Shown here: positions 1-8,799 of the stretch, piece by piece | Layout of the letters: each line of letters opens with the position of its first letter | How positions within the stretch are numbered: position 1 is the stretch's first letter | Notes under the pieces: model-generated | Told to the model about the DNA's origin: nothing | Database searches by the model: none | The model's input: the letters and a program-made list of their open reading frames with translations, nothing else | Program-made: the position numbers and the translations under genes | Assembly (NCBI RefSeq): GCF_007845645.1 | Contig: NZ_VCQV01000020.1 | Location: 33,913 to 97,912 of the forward strand | DNA: 64,000 nucleotides | Origin: Leekyejoonella antrihumi | GTDB taxonomy: Bacteria; Actinomycetota; Actinomycetes; Actinomycetales; Dermatophilaceae | Direction: 5' to 3'

Positions 1-368
1 ATCAGGGTGTCCTTGGCCCCATCCGACGGTCCGCGGAGCGCACCCATGACCATCACCAGGCCGAGCAGGACCGGCAGGTGCAGCATGCCCAAGAGGTGCA
101 GGATCGGCACCAGGCCGACGATGAGCACACTCAGCGAGTCCAGGGCGACGGCAATGTGTTTCGGCCCGACTCGATCGATGATCGGGCCGCCCATCGCCTT
201 CATCAGCACATAGGGCAACATCTCGGCCATGCCGACCACGCCGGTCATGGTTGCACTGCCCGTTGTGGTCAGCACCAGCCACGGAATCGCGATCATCGAC
301 AGTCTGGTGCCGCAGAGTGAGCACGTCTCTGCGACAGCGAGAGCCACGAACGGCCGGCGAGTGCTCAT
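1..368 (-). CDS. MFS transporter, N-terminal part (runs off window)
   Basis: Reading leftward from an ATG at 368 gives MSTRRPFVALAVAETCSLCG followed by alternating hydrophobic stretches and the loop GGPIIDRVGPKHIAV. This is the motif A loop between helices 2 and 3 of the major facilitator superfamily. About 122 codons are present; the other helices lie outside the window. It is probably a proton-driven exporter of small molecules, but the substrate cannot be read. It is the likely partner of the ArsR-type regulator just upstream on the same strand; a tandem repeat separates the two. Confidence 0.8.
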   Translation of the reverse strand, partial: MSTRRPFVALAVAETCSLCGTRLSMIAIPWLVLTTTGSATMTGVVGMAEMLPYVLMKAMGGPIIDRVGPKHIAVALDSLSVLIVGLVPILHLLGMLHLPVLLGLVMVMGALRGPSDGAKDTL

Positions 369-394
369 GGTGAGGTATCGCTCATCTGGGGGTG

Positions 395-657
395 GCGCTC
401 ATCTCGGGGTCCCCGCAAAGTATCGGAGCGAGCCTGCGAGCGGAGAACTTTGTGGGGGTAGCGCTCATCTCGGGGTCCCCGCAAAGTATCGGAGCGAGCC
501 TGCGAGCGGAGAACTTTGTGGGGGTGGCGCTCATCTCGGGGTCCCCGCAAAGTATCGGAGCGAGCTTGCGAGCGGAGAACTTTGTGGGGGTGGCGCTCAT
601 CTCGGGGTCCCCGCAAAGTATCGGAGCGAGCCTGCGAGCGGAGAACTTTGTGGGGTG
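395..657. repeat. 66-bp tandem repeat, four copies
   Basis: The unit beginning GCGCTCATCTCGGGGTCC starts at 395, 461, 527 and 593; the last copy is one base shorter. Copies differ by only one or two bases. Each unit contains the palindrome CGGGGTCCCCG and an outer inverted repeat pairing CCCCGCAAAGT with ACTTTGTGGGG, around a core with the direct repeat GCGAGC. The array fills the gap between the regulator stop and the MFS start. Because 66 is a multiple of three, frames stay open across it, but nothing suggests that it is translated. Related copies lie at 11179-11277. Confidence 0.95.
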
Positions 658-661
658 GCGC

Positions 662-1303
662 TCATGTCTCGTCGGGACGCGCGATTTTGCCGGGGCGCGG
701 AAACCCGTGGAGCTGGACGGTATAGAGGACCGCCCTATCCGGAGGGTTCTCAGACCACGCCGGTGCGGCACGATGCAGCTCATCGAGGATCGCGTGAATG
801 CGCTCCAATGCCTCGTTGACCTGCGCGGGAGTCAACCAGATGTTCCAGTCACTGTCGTCGATGACGTCCGCCCATTCGCGTGGCAGGTCGGCGCGCTCGT
901 CCAGTGAGGCCTGTAGCTCCGCAACGTAGGAGAGCGCAACAGTCCGATTGAACGCTCCAACGGCTGCGCGCGCGGCGGGGTCGTCCACCGCTGCCGGCTC
1001 GACCCGTGTCGTCTCGTGCGTAGCTCGCCACCATCGATCGCGCGCGTTGCCGCGAGTCTCGTCGTCGCTGATGAGGCCATGCTGCGCCAGCTGGCGCAGG
1101 TGATAGCTCGTGGCGCCCGAGTTCAGTCCCAGTCGTTGCGCCAACTGCGTGGCCGTAGCCGGTCCGTCTCGCCGCAGAATCCCAAGGATGCGCAGGCGCA
1201 TTGGGTGCGCGAGCACCTTGAGCTGATTGGTGTCCGGGAAGATCTCGGTGACCGTGCGAGCAGGGCCGTGCGATGCGGGATCGACCGGCTGGGATGAAGG
1301 CAT
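662..1303 (-). CDS. ArsR-type winged-helix transcriptional regulator
   Basis: A 213-residue protein. Residues about 25-100 form a winged-helix DNA-binding domain (LKVLAHPMRLRILGILRRDG, then GLNSGATSYHLRQLAQHGLI), the ArsR/HTH_20 type that senses a ligand or stress and derepresses nearby genes. The C-terminal half is helical with no cysteine metal-binding motif, so metal sensing is not indicated. It precedes the MFS transporter on the same strand and probably controls it. A GCAAA-N6-TTTGC inverted repeat lies 30-50 bases upstream of its start and is a candidate self-operator. Confidence 0.85.
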   Translation of the reverse strand: MPSSQPVDPASHGPARTVTEIFPDTNQLKVLAHPMRLRILGILRRDGPATATQLAQRLGLNSGATSYHLRQLAQHGLISDDETRGNARDRWWRATHETTRVEPAAVDDPAARAAVGAFNRTVALSYVAELQASLDERADLPREWADVIDDSDWNIWLTPAQVNEALERIHAILDELHRAAPAWSENPPDRAVLYTVQLHGFPRPGKIARPDET

Positions 1304-1331
1304 GACGACACGCTACAACTGCGAACGGTTC

Positions 1332-1352
1332 TTTGCAAAGGATTATTTGCAG
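1332..1352. promoter_or_regulatory. Candidate operator of the ArsR-type regulator
   Basis: TTTGCAAAGGATTATTTGCA contains the inverted repeat GCAAA (1335-1339) and TTTGC (1346-1350), separated by six bases. It lies about 30 bases upstream of the regulator start, where a repressor site would overlap the promoter. The assignment is inferred from position and symmetry only. Confidence 0.4.
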
Positions 1353-1396
1353 TTCTCCTCACTGCAACTCGCCTGCACGGAGCGAAGCGAGGCGGG

Positions 1397-1522
1397 GAGA
1401 TCACCGCAACCGGAGTGATCTGGGACCTGACCCCCGACCGAATGCCGACCCAGCCGCTGCACCCGGACGACCCCCTGACCCACGGCCCCGGCGCACCACC
1501 AGACCACGCCCAAACCGCCTAA
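1397..1522 (+). pseudogene. Possible C-terminal coding remnant
   Basis: A plus-strand frame reads EITATGVIWDLTPDRMPTQP and continues, rich in Pro, His and Asp, to a TAA at 1520. It has no start codon and no upstream domain. The text resembles the proline-rich tails of actinobacterial DUF222/HNH endonuclease genes, but this is only an impression. The rest of the 1304-1706 gap holds the operator candidate above and GC-rich sequence with short imperfect repeats. No complete gene is seen there. Confidence 0.3.
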
Positions 1523-1706
1523 CCCCCGACAGACTCAGCACACAGCGGCCACACGACGCTCGTGGCGTGGCTGCCCGTGCGCGTCACCAGGTTTCGACCC
1601 TCCTCGCGCTACGCGCTCGTCAGCCCAATCACCGGTGTGTTGCGGGCTCGCCCAGCTCAACCCGCGGTCGGGGGAACGGGTGGCCGACGTTGAGGGGATC
1701 GCGGCT

Positions 1707-3065
1707 CTACTCGACGACTTCGACTTCTCCTCGGCCCAGGGCCTTGACGGCGTCGGCGCCGGCTTCGGCATCACCCACCAGCACGATCGATCGCGGCTGG
1801 TCGCTCCAGAGCGACCAGGCCCGCGCGAGGTCGTCGGTGGTCAGCTGCGACAACTGCGCCAGGTAGTCCGTGACGAAGGTGCTGTCCAGCCCGTCGAGCC
1901 GCAGCGCGCCCGCCTCCCCCGCGACGACGTCAGCCGTGGCATACCGCACGGGCGCAGTCTTGCCGATGAAGTCGGCGGCCGAGTGCAACTCGTCCTCGGT
2001 GAACCCCTTGCCGGCCTCGGCCAGGATGCCCAGGATAAGATCCACCGACTCCGCCGTCGAGTCGCCACGGACAGCGCCGGACACGGTGAAAACACCGTCA
2101 TGCGAGCGCGATCGGAAGCCGGCGCGCATACCGTAGGTGAAACCCTTGTCCTCCCGCAGGACCGAGTCGAGCCGCGACGTGGGTGAGCCTCCGATCAGGA
2201 ACCCGAGGACGGGGTAGGGCGCCCACCCGCCGTCGACTCGTCGGTCCGGCCCCAACGACCCGAGATGGATCTGTGTCTGCACGGCCCCGGGGCGGTGGAC
2301 GAAAAGAATCCGGTCCGGGTCGGTGCGTACCTCGTCGCGGCTCGGGCTCGCATCCGCGGCGCCCCGGGCCGGTGCGGGCTGCGCCCATCGTCCGATGGTG
2401 CGCTCGAGCGAGGTCAGTGCCTGCGCCCGATCCATGTCACCGGCCACGACGACCGTTGCGTTGCTTGGCCGCACGCTGGCCGCATGGAACTGCCTGCAGT
2501 CCGCGCTGGTGATGCCCGCGACGGTGGACGCCCGGCCCGCGGTGGGCCTGCTGCCACGGGAGCTGTCCGTATAGAAGCTGCGGGCCCACTCGAGGGCCGC
2601 GCGCCCGCCAGGGTCGGCCAGCTCCTGCTCGATCTCAGCAAGCCGCTGGTGGACATGCCGGCCCACCTCACCGGCGTCGAACGCCGGCTCGGAGAGGAAT
2701 TCGGTTGTCAGCTGCCAGCCACGCTCGGCATGGTCCGCGGTCGCGTCCAGGTCCACGAGCATGCCGGATCCAAGCATCCCCGCGCTGAGGGCAATACCAT
2801 TGACCTCCAGCGCTTCGGCCATCTCGTCGGCCGAGCGCGACTGTGTCCCCTCGTCCATCGTGCGAGTGACAATGGTGGCGACACCCTCGCGTGATCGAGG
2901 CTCGCTCCACAGCGGTGCGCTGATCGCCAGCCGGGTCGACACGACATGCTGTCCGGGCAGGTGGAAGAAGACGACCTGCACACCGTTGGACAGGACGTGC
3001 TCACTGTGCGGCGGATACTCCCACCGTGCGGGAGCACCGACCTGTGGTCGGGCAACTGCAGTCAT
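1707..3065 (-). CDS. M16 family peptidase-like protein, non-catalytic partner
   Basis: A 452-residue protein with the two-lobed M16 (pitrilysin/processing-peptidase) fold: an N-terminal LSNGVQVVFFHLPGQHVVST strand pair and a C-terminal M16C-like half (DRILFVHRPGAVQTQIHLGS). The HxxEH zinc motif is absent, as expected for the inactive subunit of two-gene M16 systems. It starts one base after the stop of the upstream M16 gene, so both are co-translated and probably form a heterodimer. The likely role is degradation of peptides or small proteins; the substrate is unknown. Confidence 0.88.
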   Translation of the reverse strand: MTAVARPQVGAPARWEYPPHSEHVLSNGVQVVFFHLPGQHVVSTRLAISAPLWSEPRSREGVATIVTRTMDEGTQSRSADEMAEALEVNGIALSAGMLGSGMLVDLDATADHAERGWQLTTEFLSEPAFDAGEVGRHVHQRLAEIEQELADPGGRAALEWARSFYTDSSRGSRPTAGRASTVAGITSADCRQFHAASVRPSNATVVVAGDMDRAQALTSLERTIGRWAQPAPARGAADASPSRDEVRTDPDRILFVHRPGAVQTQIHLGSLGPDRRVDGGWAPYPVLGFLIGGSPTSRLDSVLREDKGFTYGMRAGFRSRSHDGVFTVSGAVRGDSTAESVDLILGILAEAGKGFTEDELHSAADFIGKTAPVRYATADVVAGEAGALRLDGLDSTFVTDYLAQLSQLTTDDLARAWSLWSDQPRSIVLVGDAEAGADAVKALGRGEVEVVE

Positions 3066-3066
3066 T

Positions 3067-4338
3067 TCAGTCCTCCTGCTTGCGGTAGGTGACCACGGCC
3101 CGCGAGCGCGGTTGCAGCCAGGTCGCGGCCGCTTCCTGGACCTGGGCGGCGCTCACCTGACGAATCTGGTCGAGGAACGTATTGAGGTATTCGGGCTGAT
3201 CGTGCAGCAGGTAGTACTGACTGATCGCGTCGGCGCGCTCATCCTGCGCGGCCAGCGACTGCAGCCACCACCGCTCCGTGTCGGCGACAACGGCTTCCAG
3301 CTCCACCGGAGTGGGACCCTGCGCGCCCAGCAGCTCGAGCTCCTCGCATACGGCCGACTCGACGTCGTCCGCAGCGACGCCGGACGGCACATCGATGGCG
3401 ATCGTGCCCATCGAGGTGCCCGCGACCCTGCCCTGGGAACCCTGCGAGACATGGGTGGCGATCTGCTCGCGTCGCACCAGCCGGCGATAAAGCCGCGAGG
3501 TCGCCAGACCCGCCAGCACACCCAACGCGAGCTCACCGGCCAGGTAGGCCGTGGTGGCGCCCGACGGGAGCCGGAAACCGAGATAGAGACGGTCCTGCGG
3601 AACGTCCTCCACGCGGTCCAGCCGGACCGGCTCGGTCAGCGGGCCGAGTGGCTCAACGACCGGCTGCGGCGGAACGGGCCGTGCCGGAAGCGGTCCGAAA
3701 TACCGCTCCGCTGCCGCAAACCCGTCCTCCACAGTGACATCACCAACGAGCGTCAGGACGGTGTTGGCCGGTCCATAGTGGACTCGGTAGAAGTCGTGGA
3801 CGTAGTCGAGTGACGCCGCGTCGAGGTCGTCCATCGAGCCGATCGTCGAGTGATGATAGGGATGCCCCTTCGGGAAGACGGTGGCGTTGAGGTCAGTGAG
3901 CCCATTGCCATAGGGCCGGTTGTCGTATCGCTGGCGCTTCTCCTCCTTCACGACGTCCCGCTGGTTGTCGAGGTTCTCCTGGGTGAGCGCGTCCAGCAGG
4001 TAGCCGTGCCGATCGGCCTCCATCCACAGCGCCAGCTCGTAGGCCGGGGTCGGCACGGTCTCGAAGTAGTTGGTGCGGTCGACCCACGTCGTCGCGTTGA
4101 GCTGACCGCCCTGGGCCATCAGCGCGGAGAAGTGCTCGCCCTCGGCCACGTTGCGTGAGCCCTGGAACATCAGGTGCTCGAACAGGTGTGCGAAGCCCGT
4201 GCGACCCTCTGGCTCGTGTCGAGACCCGACATCCACCCATAGGTTGACGGTGACCGCCGGCACGCTGTGGTCGGGTGAGACCGCAACGCGCAGACCGTTG
4301 GCCAGGCGCCGGGTCGCGATCGGATACTCGAGTGGCAT
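3067..4338 (-). CDS. M16 family zinc metallopeptidase, catalytic subunit
   Basis: A 423-residue protein. The inverted zinc motif HLFEH (within FAHLFEHLMFQGS) has the two ligand histidines and the catalytic glutamate, and downstream glutamates can supply the third ligand. The start is placed at the ATG giving MPLEYPIATRRLANGLRVAV, where homology to the family begins; a longer in-frame reading to 4512 adds sequence unlike an M16 N-terminus. It is directly followed by the non-catalytic partner. The product probably acts in the cytoplasm as a peptide-degrading heterodimer. Confidence 0.9.
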   Translation of the reverse strand: MPLEYPIATRRLANGLRVAVSPDHSVPAVTVNLWVDVGSRHEPEGRTGFAHLFEHLMFQGSRNVAEGEHFSALMAQGGQLNATTWVDRTNYFETVPTPAYELALWMEADRHGYLLDALTQENLDNQRDVVKEEKRQRYDNRPYGNGLTDLNATVFPKGHPYHHSTIGSMDDLDAASLDYVHDFYRVHYGPANTVLTLVGDVTVEDGFAAAERYFGPLPARPVPPQPVVEPLGPLTEPVRLDRVEDVPQDRLYLGFRLPSGATTAYLAGELALGVLAGLATSRLYRRLVRREQIATHVSQGSQGRVAGTSMGTIAIDVPSGVAADDVESAVCEELELLGAQGPTPVELEAVVADTERWWLQSLAAQDERADAISQYYLLHDQPEYLNTFLDQIRQVSAAQVQEAAATWLQPRSRAVVTYRKQED

Positions 4339-4545
4339 GCGGCCACCATAAGCGCGCAGCCGCGACATCGCCGCACAGAGGGCTCCCACCAGCCGAGCGA
4401 GGCAGTCACGCGCAGCCGGCATCCACAACGGACCCCCAGGCCATTCCCAGGAATCTGGTAGGCCGCAAACCTTGTCGGGACGTCCGATCGGGTGGATTGT
4501 GGGTGTGCGCAACCGCGCATCCCGTGAATACAGGAGGCAACCGCA

Positions 4546-4770
4546 ATGTCGGTATCAGTGAATCTCGCCAAGATGTTGGACAAGGCCTACGAGGACAAGT
4601 CACTGGAGGAGATCCTGGACGCACCGGTGGATGCCCTGGCCGGGCTCACCGAGAAGCACACCGCCCAACTCAAGGAGGCGCTAGGCATCAAGTCCATCCG
4701 CGACCTGGGGTCCAACAAGTACTTCGCCGCTGCAGGGGTCCTGGTGGCCTTGGAGAAGCACTCCGGCTGA
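4546..4770 (+). CDS. Small conserved protein, function unknown
   Basis: A 74-residue, mostly helical, acidic protein (MSVSVNLAKMLDKAYEDKSL, then LGIKSIRDLGSNKYFAAAG). The segment LKEALGIKSIRDLGSNKY looks like a helix-hairpin-helix-type nucleic-acid contact, as in short actinobacterial proteins of this kind. A good ribosome site, CAGGAGG, lies about ten bases upstream. It is divergent from the M16 pair and upstream of the FHA genes. I do not recognise a named function. Confidence 0.75.
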   Translation: MSVSVNLAKMLDKAYEDKSLEEILDAPVDALAGLTEKHTAQLKEALGIKSIRDLGSNKYFAAAGVLVALEKHSG

Positions 4771-4861
4771 TCCCCGCGGCGGGGGGCTGGGGGTGCGACG
4801 GCCAGTGCGGCATGGCGTTAGTCTGGAGCAACTTGTGACCCATCCGCAGGCCGGAGATTCG

Positions 4862-5440
4862 ATGAGCAACCCCTACGGCAATCAGCAGCCCTACGGCCGG
4901 CCCCCCGCACCGCAGGGACTACCGGTGCCCGCGGCACCGATCGTGTGGGACGACCAGGGCAGCCCGAGCTCGGCGCCCTGGTCGGGCCCGGCCGCCTTCG
5001 CACCAGCCCCTGCACCGGCACCGGCAGCCCAGCCCCCGGTATCCGAGCCTGCGGCACCCGCCGCTCCCGTTCAGCCACCCGCAGCGGCCCCGGCAGAGGC
5101 AAAGGCGCCGGCCGAGTCGGAAGCAGGGGCGGCAGAGGCTCCCACCGCGATGTCGCACGCAGTCGACGGCGCCGGCACCGAGCAGCCGGCCGCCGACGAC
5201 GCCCTGACGATCGGCCGCGGGCGGGGCAACTCGATCCTGCTGGACGACATGCTGGTATCGCGCCAACACGTCCGGATCACCGCCGACGACGAGGGGCTCG
5301 TGCTGGAGGACCTCGGCAGCCGCAACGGCACGTTCGTCAACGGCCGTCGCGTCGAGCGCACCCATCTGCACGAGGGCGACCACATCGGGGTCGGCGCGTC
5401 CACCTTCGAGGTACGCGACGGCTGGTTGGTCACCATCTGA
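4862..5440 (+). CDS. FHA-domain protein with proline/alanine-rich N-terminus
   Basis: A 192-residue protein. Residues 1-110 are a low-complexity Pro/Ala/Glu-rich region starting MSNPYGNQQPYG. Residues about 115-190 are one forkhead-associated domain with the phosphothreonine-binding signature: GRGRGNSILLDDMLVSRQH, then DLGSRNGTFVNGRRV. FHA domains read Ser/Thr-kinase phosphorylation. The start ATG at 4862 is where the low-complexity region typical of such proteins begins. It sits 160 bases upstream of the FHA-ABC exporter and probably works with it; no Ser/Thr kinase gene is visible in the window. Confidence 0.88.
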   Translation: MSNPYGNQQPYGRPPAPQGLPVPAAPIVWDDQGSPSSAPWSGPAAFAPAPAPAPAAQPPVSEPAAPAAPVQPPAAAPAEAKAPAESEAGAAEAPTAMSHAVDGAGTEQPAADDALTIGRGRGNSILLDDMLVSRQHVRITADDEGLVLEDLGSRNGTFVNGRRVERTHLHEGDHIGVGASTFEVRDGWLVTI

Positions 5441-5601
5441 GCATCCGGTGAAGCGCGGATGGACCGGCATGGCACCGATCCGAGCCGCGGCACGTCAGAG
5501 CCACGCGCATCCGCGTGACGTGGCCCCCTCGCGATAGTCTGCCCGCGAGTTGCCGCGTCACCCGGCGACACCGACCAGGCAGTCAAGGGGGAGCACCGTC
5601 A

Positions 5602-8118
5602 ATGAGCACACCGACCGGCGGTCGCGGGTCGATGAGCCAGATCACCCTGCGGCATGGCGATCGCACCTGGCCGCTTGAGCCACAGAACATCGTGGTCGCC
5701 GGTCGCAGCCAGGACTGTGAGATCGTGGTCACCGACACGCAGGCGTCCCGCCACCACGCCCAGTTCCGCCGTCGCGGTTCCACCGTGGTGGTCGAGGACC
5801 TCGGCAGCTCCAACGGCACCTGGGTCGACGGGGCCCGAATCACGACGCCGGCCACGCTCGCCGACGGCGCCGCGGTGCACATCGGCGACCGAGGCGGCAC
5901 GCCCGTCACGGTCAGCATCACCCGGCCGACACCCGCTGTGCGTATGCCGCGTACCGGCACCCCGTCGATGCCGCTGCCCCAGCGACCTGCCGCCTCCGCC
6001 AGGAGGCCACTCCCCCGCAAGGGCGCCGCCCCCGCAGTGCCACCCGCACCCAGCAACACCGGCGTCGTCTTCGACCGGTGGACTCTGCCCAGCGGTCCGA
6101 TGCCGACGCGCACTCCGGCGCCCAGCGCCCGCGCCACGGTCACGGGCTCCGCGCCGCAGGTGATGCCGGTGCCGCTCCAGGCGCCGTCCGGTGGCAACGC
6201 GGGCGGGCCGTTCACCATCGGCCGGGGGCTGGAGAACAAGATCGTCGTGGACGACCTGCTGGTGTCCCGCCATCACGTGCGCCTGGTCCCACGAAGCCCC
6301 GGGTTCGAGGTGCACGACCTGGGCAGTCGCAACGGCACCTACGTCAATGGTCATCGCATCGACGTCGCGCACATCGGTGCGGGAGACCTGCTCGCCGTCG
6401 GTCACTCCCGGTTCACCGTCCGGCATGGGCAATTGGTCGCCAGCATCGACGAGGGCGACGTCAACTTCGTGGCCAACCACCTGTCATTCGCGCTCCCGGA
6501 CGGAAAGACGCTCCTCGACGACGTCTCCTTTGCCCTCGAAGGTTCCAGCCTCCTGGCCGTGATCGGTCCGTCGGGCGCCGGCAAGTCCACCATGCTCAAG
6601 GCCCTCACCGGGTCGCAGCCGGCGACCGAGGGGGAGGTCTACTACGACGGGCGAGACCTCTACGACAACTTCCAGGACCTGCGGCACCGCATCGGTGTCG
6701 TCCCCCAGGAAGACGTCGTGCACCGCCAGCTCACCGTGCGTCAGGCCCTGCGGTTCGCCGCCGAGCTTCGCTTCCCCGACGACCTGGACGCGAACCTGCG
6801 CAACCAGCGCGTCGACGAGGTGATGGCGGAGCTGGAGCTCACGGGCCACGCGCAGACCCGGGTCGACCGGCTCTCCGGCGGCCAGCGCAAGCGCACCTCG
6901 GTCGCGCTCGAACTGCTGACCCGCCCGTCGCTGCTGTTCCTCGACGAGCCGACCTCCGGCCTTGACCCCGGCCTGGACAAGCAGGTGATGCAGACCCTTC
7001 GCGAGCTGGCCGACGGAGGCCGCACCGTCGTCGTCGTCACCCACAGCATCGCCAACCTGCGCACGTGCGACAAGGTGCTGCTGCTCGCGCCCGGCGGCAA
7101 GGTCGCCTACTTCGGACCACCGGACGAGATGCTCGGGTTCTTCGGCGCCACCGACCACGCGGACATCTTCACCTCCGTCTCGCGGGACCCGGACGGCGCT
7201 CAGCACCGCTTCCGGATCTCCCCGATGGAGAGCGAGCAGGTCAAAGGTCCGCTCAGCGCACCACGCCCGCAGGCGCCGCCGCTGGAGAAGCCATCGCGAC
7301 AGCAAAGCATCTTCGCGCAGCTCTCGACCCTGGCGCGGCGGCACCTGCGCGTGATCCTGGCAGACCGGGGCTACGCCATGTTCATGATCCTGCTGCCGGT
7401 CGTGCTTGCGATCCTCACCATGGTGGTGCCCGGTGATCACGGCCTACAGATGCAGATCGGCCGGATGCGAACCACCGAGGCCATGCAGCTGTTGGTGGTG
7501 CTCATCATCGGGGCGGTCTTCATGGGCACGGCGGCCAGCGTGCGCGAACTCGTCGGTGAACGAGCGATCTATAACCGGGAGGAGGCCGTCGGGCTTTCCC
7601 CGCAGGCCTACCTCTGGGGCAAGCTGACGATCTTCGGTGTGCTCACGCTGCTGCAGTCCGTGGTGCTGGTGCTGCTGGTCGAGCTGCGCAAGCCGGCGGC
7701 GACCTCCGCGGTGATCTTGGGTTCGCCCACTCTCGAGCTCATCGTCGCCTGCTGGTTGACGGCGTTCGCCGCGGTCGCGCTCGGGTTGCTGATGTCCAGC
7801 TTCGTGCGCACCTCCGAGCAGGTGATGCCGCTGCTCGTGGTGTCGATCATGGCCCAGTTGGTGCTCTGCGCCGGTCTGTTTCCGGTGCGTGGGCGCGCGG
7901 GCCTCGAGCAGATCGCCTGGCTCGCTCCGGCGCGTTGGGGTTACGCCGACACGGCATCGACCGTCGATCTCGGCACCATACTGCCGTCACAGGGCGGTGA
8001 CTCGCTGTGGAACCACGCACCGAGCAGCTGGATCCTCTCGGCCGCCATGCTGGTCGTGCTGACCGCCGTGTTCTCGTCGATCACGCTCTGGCGCCTCACC
8101 CGCAGCCCCAAGGACTGA
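5602..8118 (+). CDS. FHA-ABC transporter (Rv1747-type half-exporter)
   Basis: An 838-residue protein with, in order: FHA 1 (about 13-105; GRSQDCEIVVTD, SRHH, GSSNGTW); a Pro-rich linker; FHA 2 (about 200-285; GRGLENKIVVDD, SRHH, GSRNGTY); an ABC nucleotide-binding domain with Walker A GPSGAGKST near 323, signature LSGGQRKRTS and Walker B LLFLDEPTSG near 443; then an ABC-2/ABCG-type membrane domain of about six helices (590-838). The closest known architecture is mycobacterial Rv1747, an exporter of cell-envelope lipid precursors regulated through phosphothreonine binding by its FHA domains. The start at MSTPTGGRGSMSQ follows GGGGGAGC. Export of an envelope component is inferred from this resemblance. 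Confidence 0.92.
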   Translation: MSTPTGGRGSMSQITLRHGDRTWPLEPQNIVVAGRSQDCEIVVTDTQASRHHAQFRRRGSTVVVEDLGSSNGTWVDGARITTPATLADGAAVHIGDRGGTPVTVSITRPTPAVRMPRTGTPSMPLPQRPAASARRPLPRKGAAPAVPPAPSNTGVVFDRWTLPSGPMPTRTPAPSARATVTGSAPQVMPVPLQAPSGGNAGGPFTIGRGLENKIVVDDLLVSRHHVRLVPRSPGFEVHDLGSRNGTYVNGHRIDVAHIGAGDLLAVGHSRFTVRHGQLVASIDEGDVNFVANHLSFALPDGKTLLDDVSFALEGSSLLAVIGPSGAGKSTMLKALTGSQPATEGEVYYDGRDLYDNFQDLRHRIGVVPQEDVVHRQLTVRQALRFAAELRFPDDLDANLRNQRVDEVMAELELTGHAQTRVDRLSGGQRKRTSVALELLTRPSLLFLDEPTSGLDPGLDKQVMQTLRELADGGRTVVVVTHSIANLRTCDKVLLLAPGGKVAYFGPPDEMLGFFGATDHADIFTSVSRDPDGAQHRFRISPMESEQVKGPLSAPRPQAPPLEKPSRQQSIFAQLSTLARRHLRVILADRGYAMFMILLPVVLAILTMVVPGDHGLQMQIGRMRTTEAMQLLVVLIIGAVFMGTAASVRELVGERAIYNREEAVGLSPQAYLWGKLTIFGVLTLLQSVVLVLLVELRKPAATSAVILGSPTLELIVACWLTAFAAVALGLLMSSFVRTSEQVMPLLVVSIMAQLVLCAGLFPVRGRAGLEQIAWLAPARWGYADTASTVDLGTILPSQGGDSLWNHAPSSWILSAAMLVVLTAVFSSITLWRLTRSPKD

Positions 8119-8168
8119 CGCGCTGACCGCGGCGACCGGACCTGCTCGAGTTGCCCGGCCCACCATCA

Positions 8169-8720
8169 TCACTCTGTGAGCCGGTGGACGGCGTCGGCAA
8201 GGTCGCGCACGCCACGGCGCAGGTCCGCGCTGTCCGCCTCGATTCCGTAGTCGAGGTGGAATCCCATCAGCGCCGCATCCAGCAGCGGGACGACTCGACG
8301 CGCGCCGGTGCGGGTCGCTCCGCACGCTGTGAGGTAGTCCACCAAGGCGACCGCCCAGATCTCGTTGCTCTGCCGCACCGCCGAACGGTATGGCTCGTCG
8401 CCGAGCAGCCCTGACGCCGAAGCCTGCTCGTAGAGGTGCTGACACCGATCGAGCTGACCGTCCGTGTGTACCTCCCAGAGTCGCAGCACGCCCGCCCGCA
8501 CCGTCTGCGCCGGCGGCAGATCTCTCAACACCTCACTGGACCGCCGGGTGCTCTCATCGATCACGGCGATGACGAGCGCGTCCTTGGATCCGAAGTGGTA
8601 GAGCAGCATCCGGTCGCTGGTCCCGAGTGCCGCGGCCATCGGACGCAGACTGAGACCGATCAGGCCGTGCTCGAGCGCGTAGTCGGTCGCTTGCTGCAGC
8701 AGCTCGTCTCGTCGGCTCAT
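8169..8720 (-). CDS. TetR-family transcriptional repressor
   Basis: A 183-residue protein. The TetR N-terminal helix-turn-helix is at residues 3-50 (RDELLQQATDYALEHGLIGL, then MAAALGTSDRMLLYHFGSKD), followed by an all-helical ligand domain. It is divergent from an SMR multidrug exporter, and the intergenic region carries two 16-bp palindromes, the classic layout of a QacR-like drug-sensing repressor controlling its pump and itself. The start is the ATG at 8720; a longer frame would run through the operators. Confidence 0.88.
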   Translation of the reverse strand: MSRRDELLQQATDYALEHGLIGLSLRPMAAALGTSDRMLLYHFGSKDALVIAVIDESTRRSSEVLRDLPPAQTVRAGVLRLWEVHTDGQLDRCQHLYEQASASGLLGDEPYRSAVRQSNEIWAVALVDYLTACGATRTGARRVVPLLDAALMGFHLDYGIEADSADLRRGVRDLADAVHRLTE

Positions 8721-8731
8721 GGTCCGTTGAG

Positions 8732-8773
8732 TGTAGCGGGTGCTACACTCAATAAAATGTAGCACTCGCTACA
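8732..8773. promoter_or_regulatory. Twin palindromic operators between TetR and SMR genes
   Basis: TGTAGCGGGTGCTACA (8732-8747) and TGTAGCACTCGCTACA (8758-8773) are two 16-bp sites, each TGTAGC-N4-GCTACA, with centres 26 bp apart. The AT-rich AATAAAAT between them may hold the promoter elements. They lie between the divergent TetR regulator and SMR pump and are the obvious binding sites of that repressor. Confidence 0.82.
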
Positions 8774-8799
8774 TCTGAAGTCCAGGAGATGTCCCAATC

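Noticed and set aside
395..657. CRISPR-like array
   Set aside because: Units are contiguous tandem copies with no variable spacers, and no cas genes are present.
229..907. Open frames on both strands through the 66-bp tandem repeats
   Set aside because: They exist only because the period is a multiple of three; they run through the repeats into the antisense of the ArsR-type gene and have no ribosome sites.
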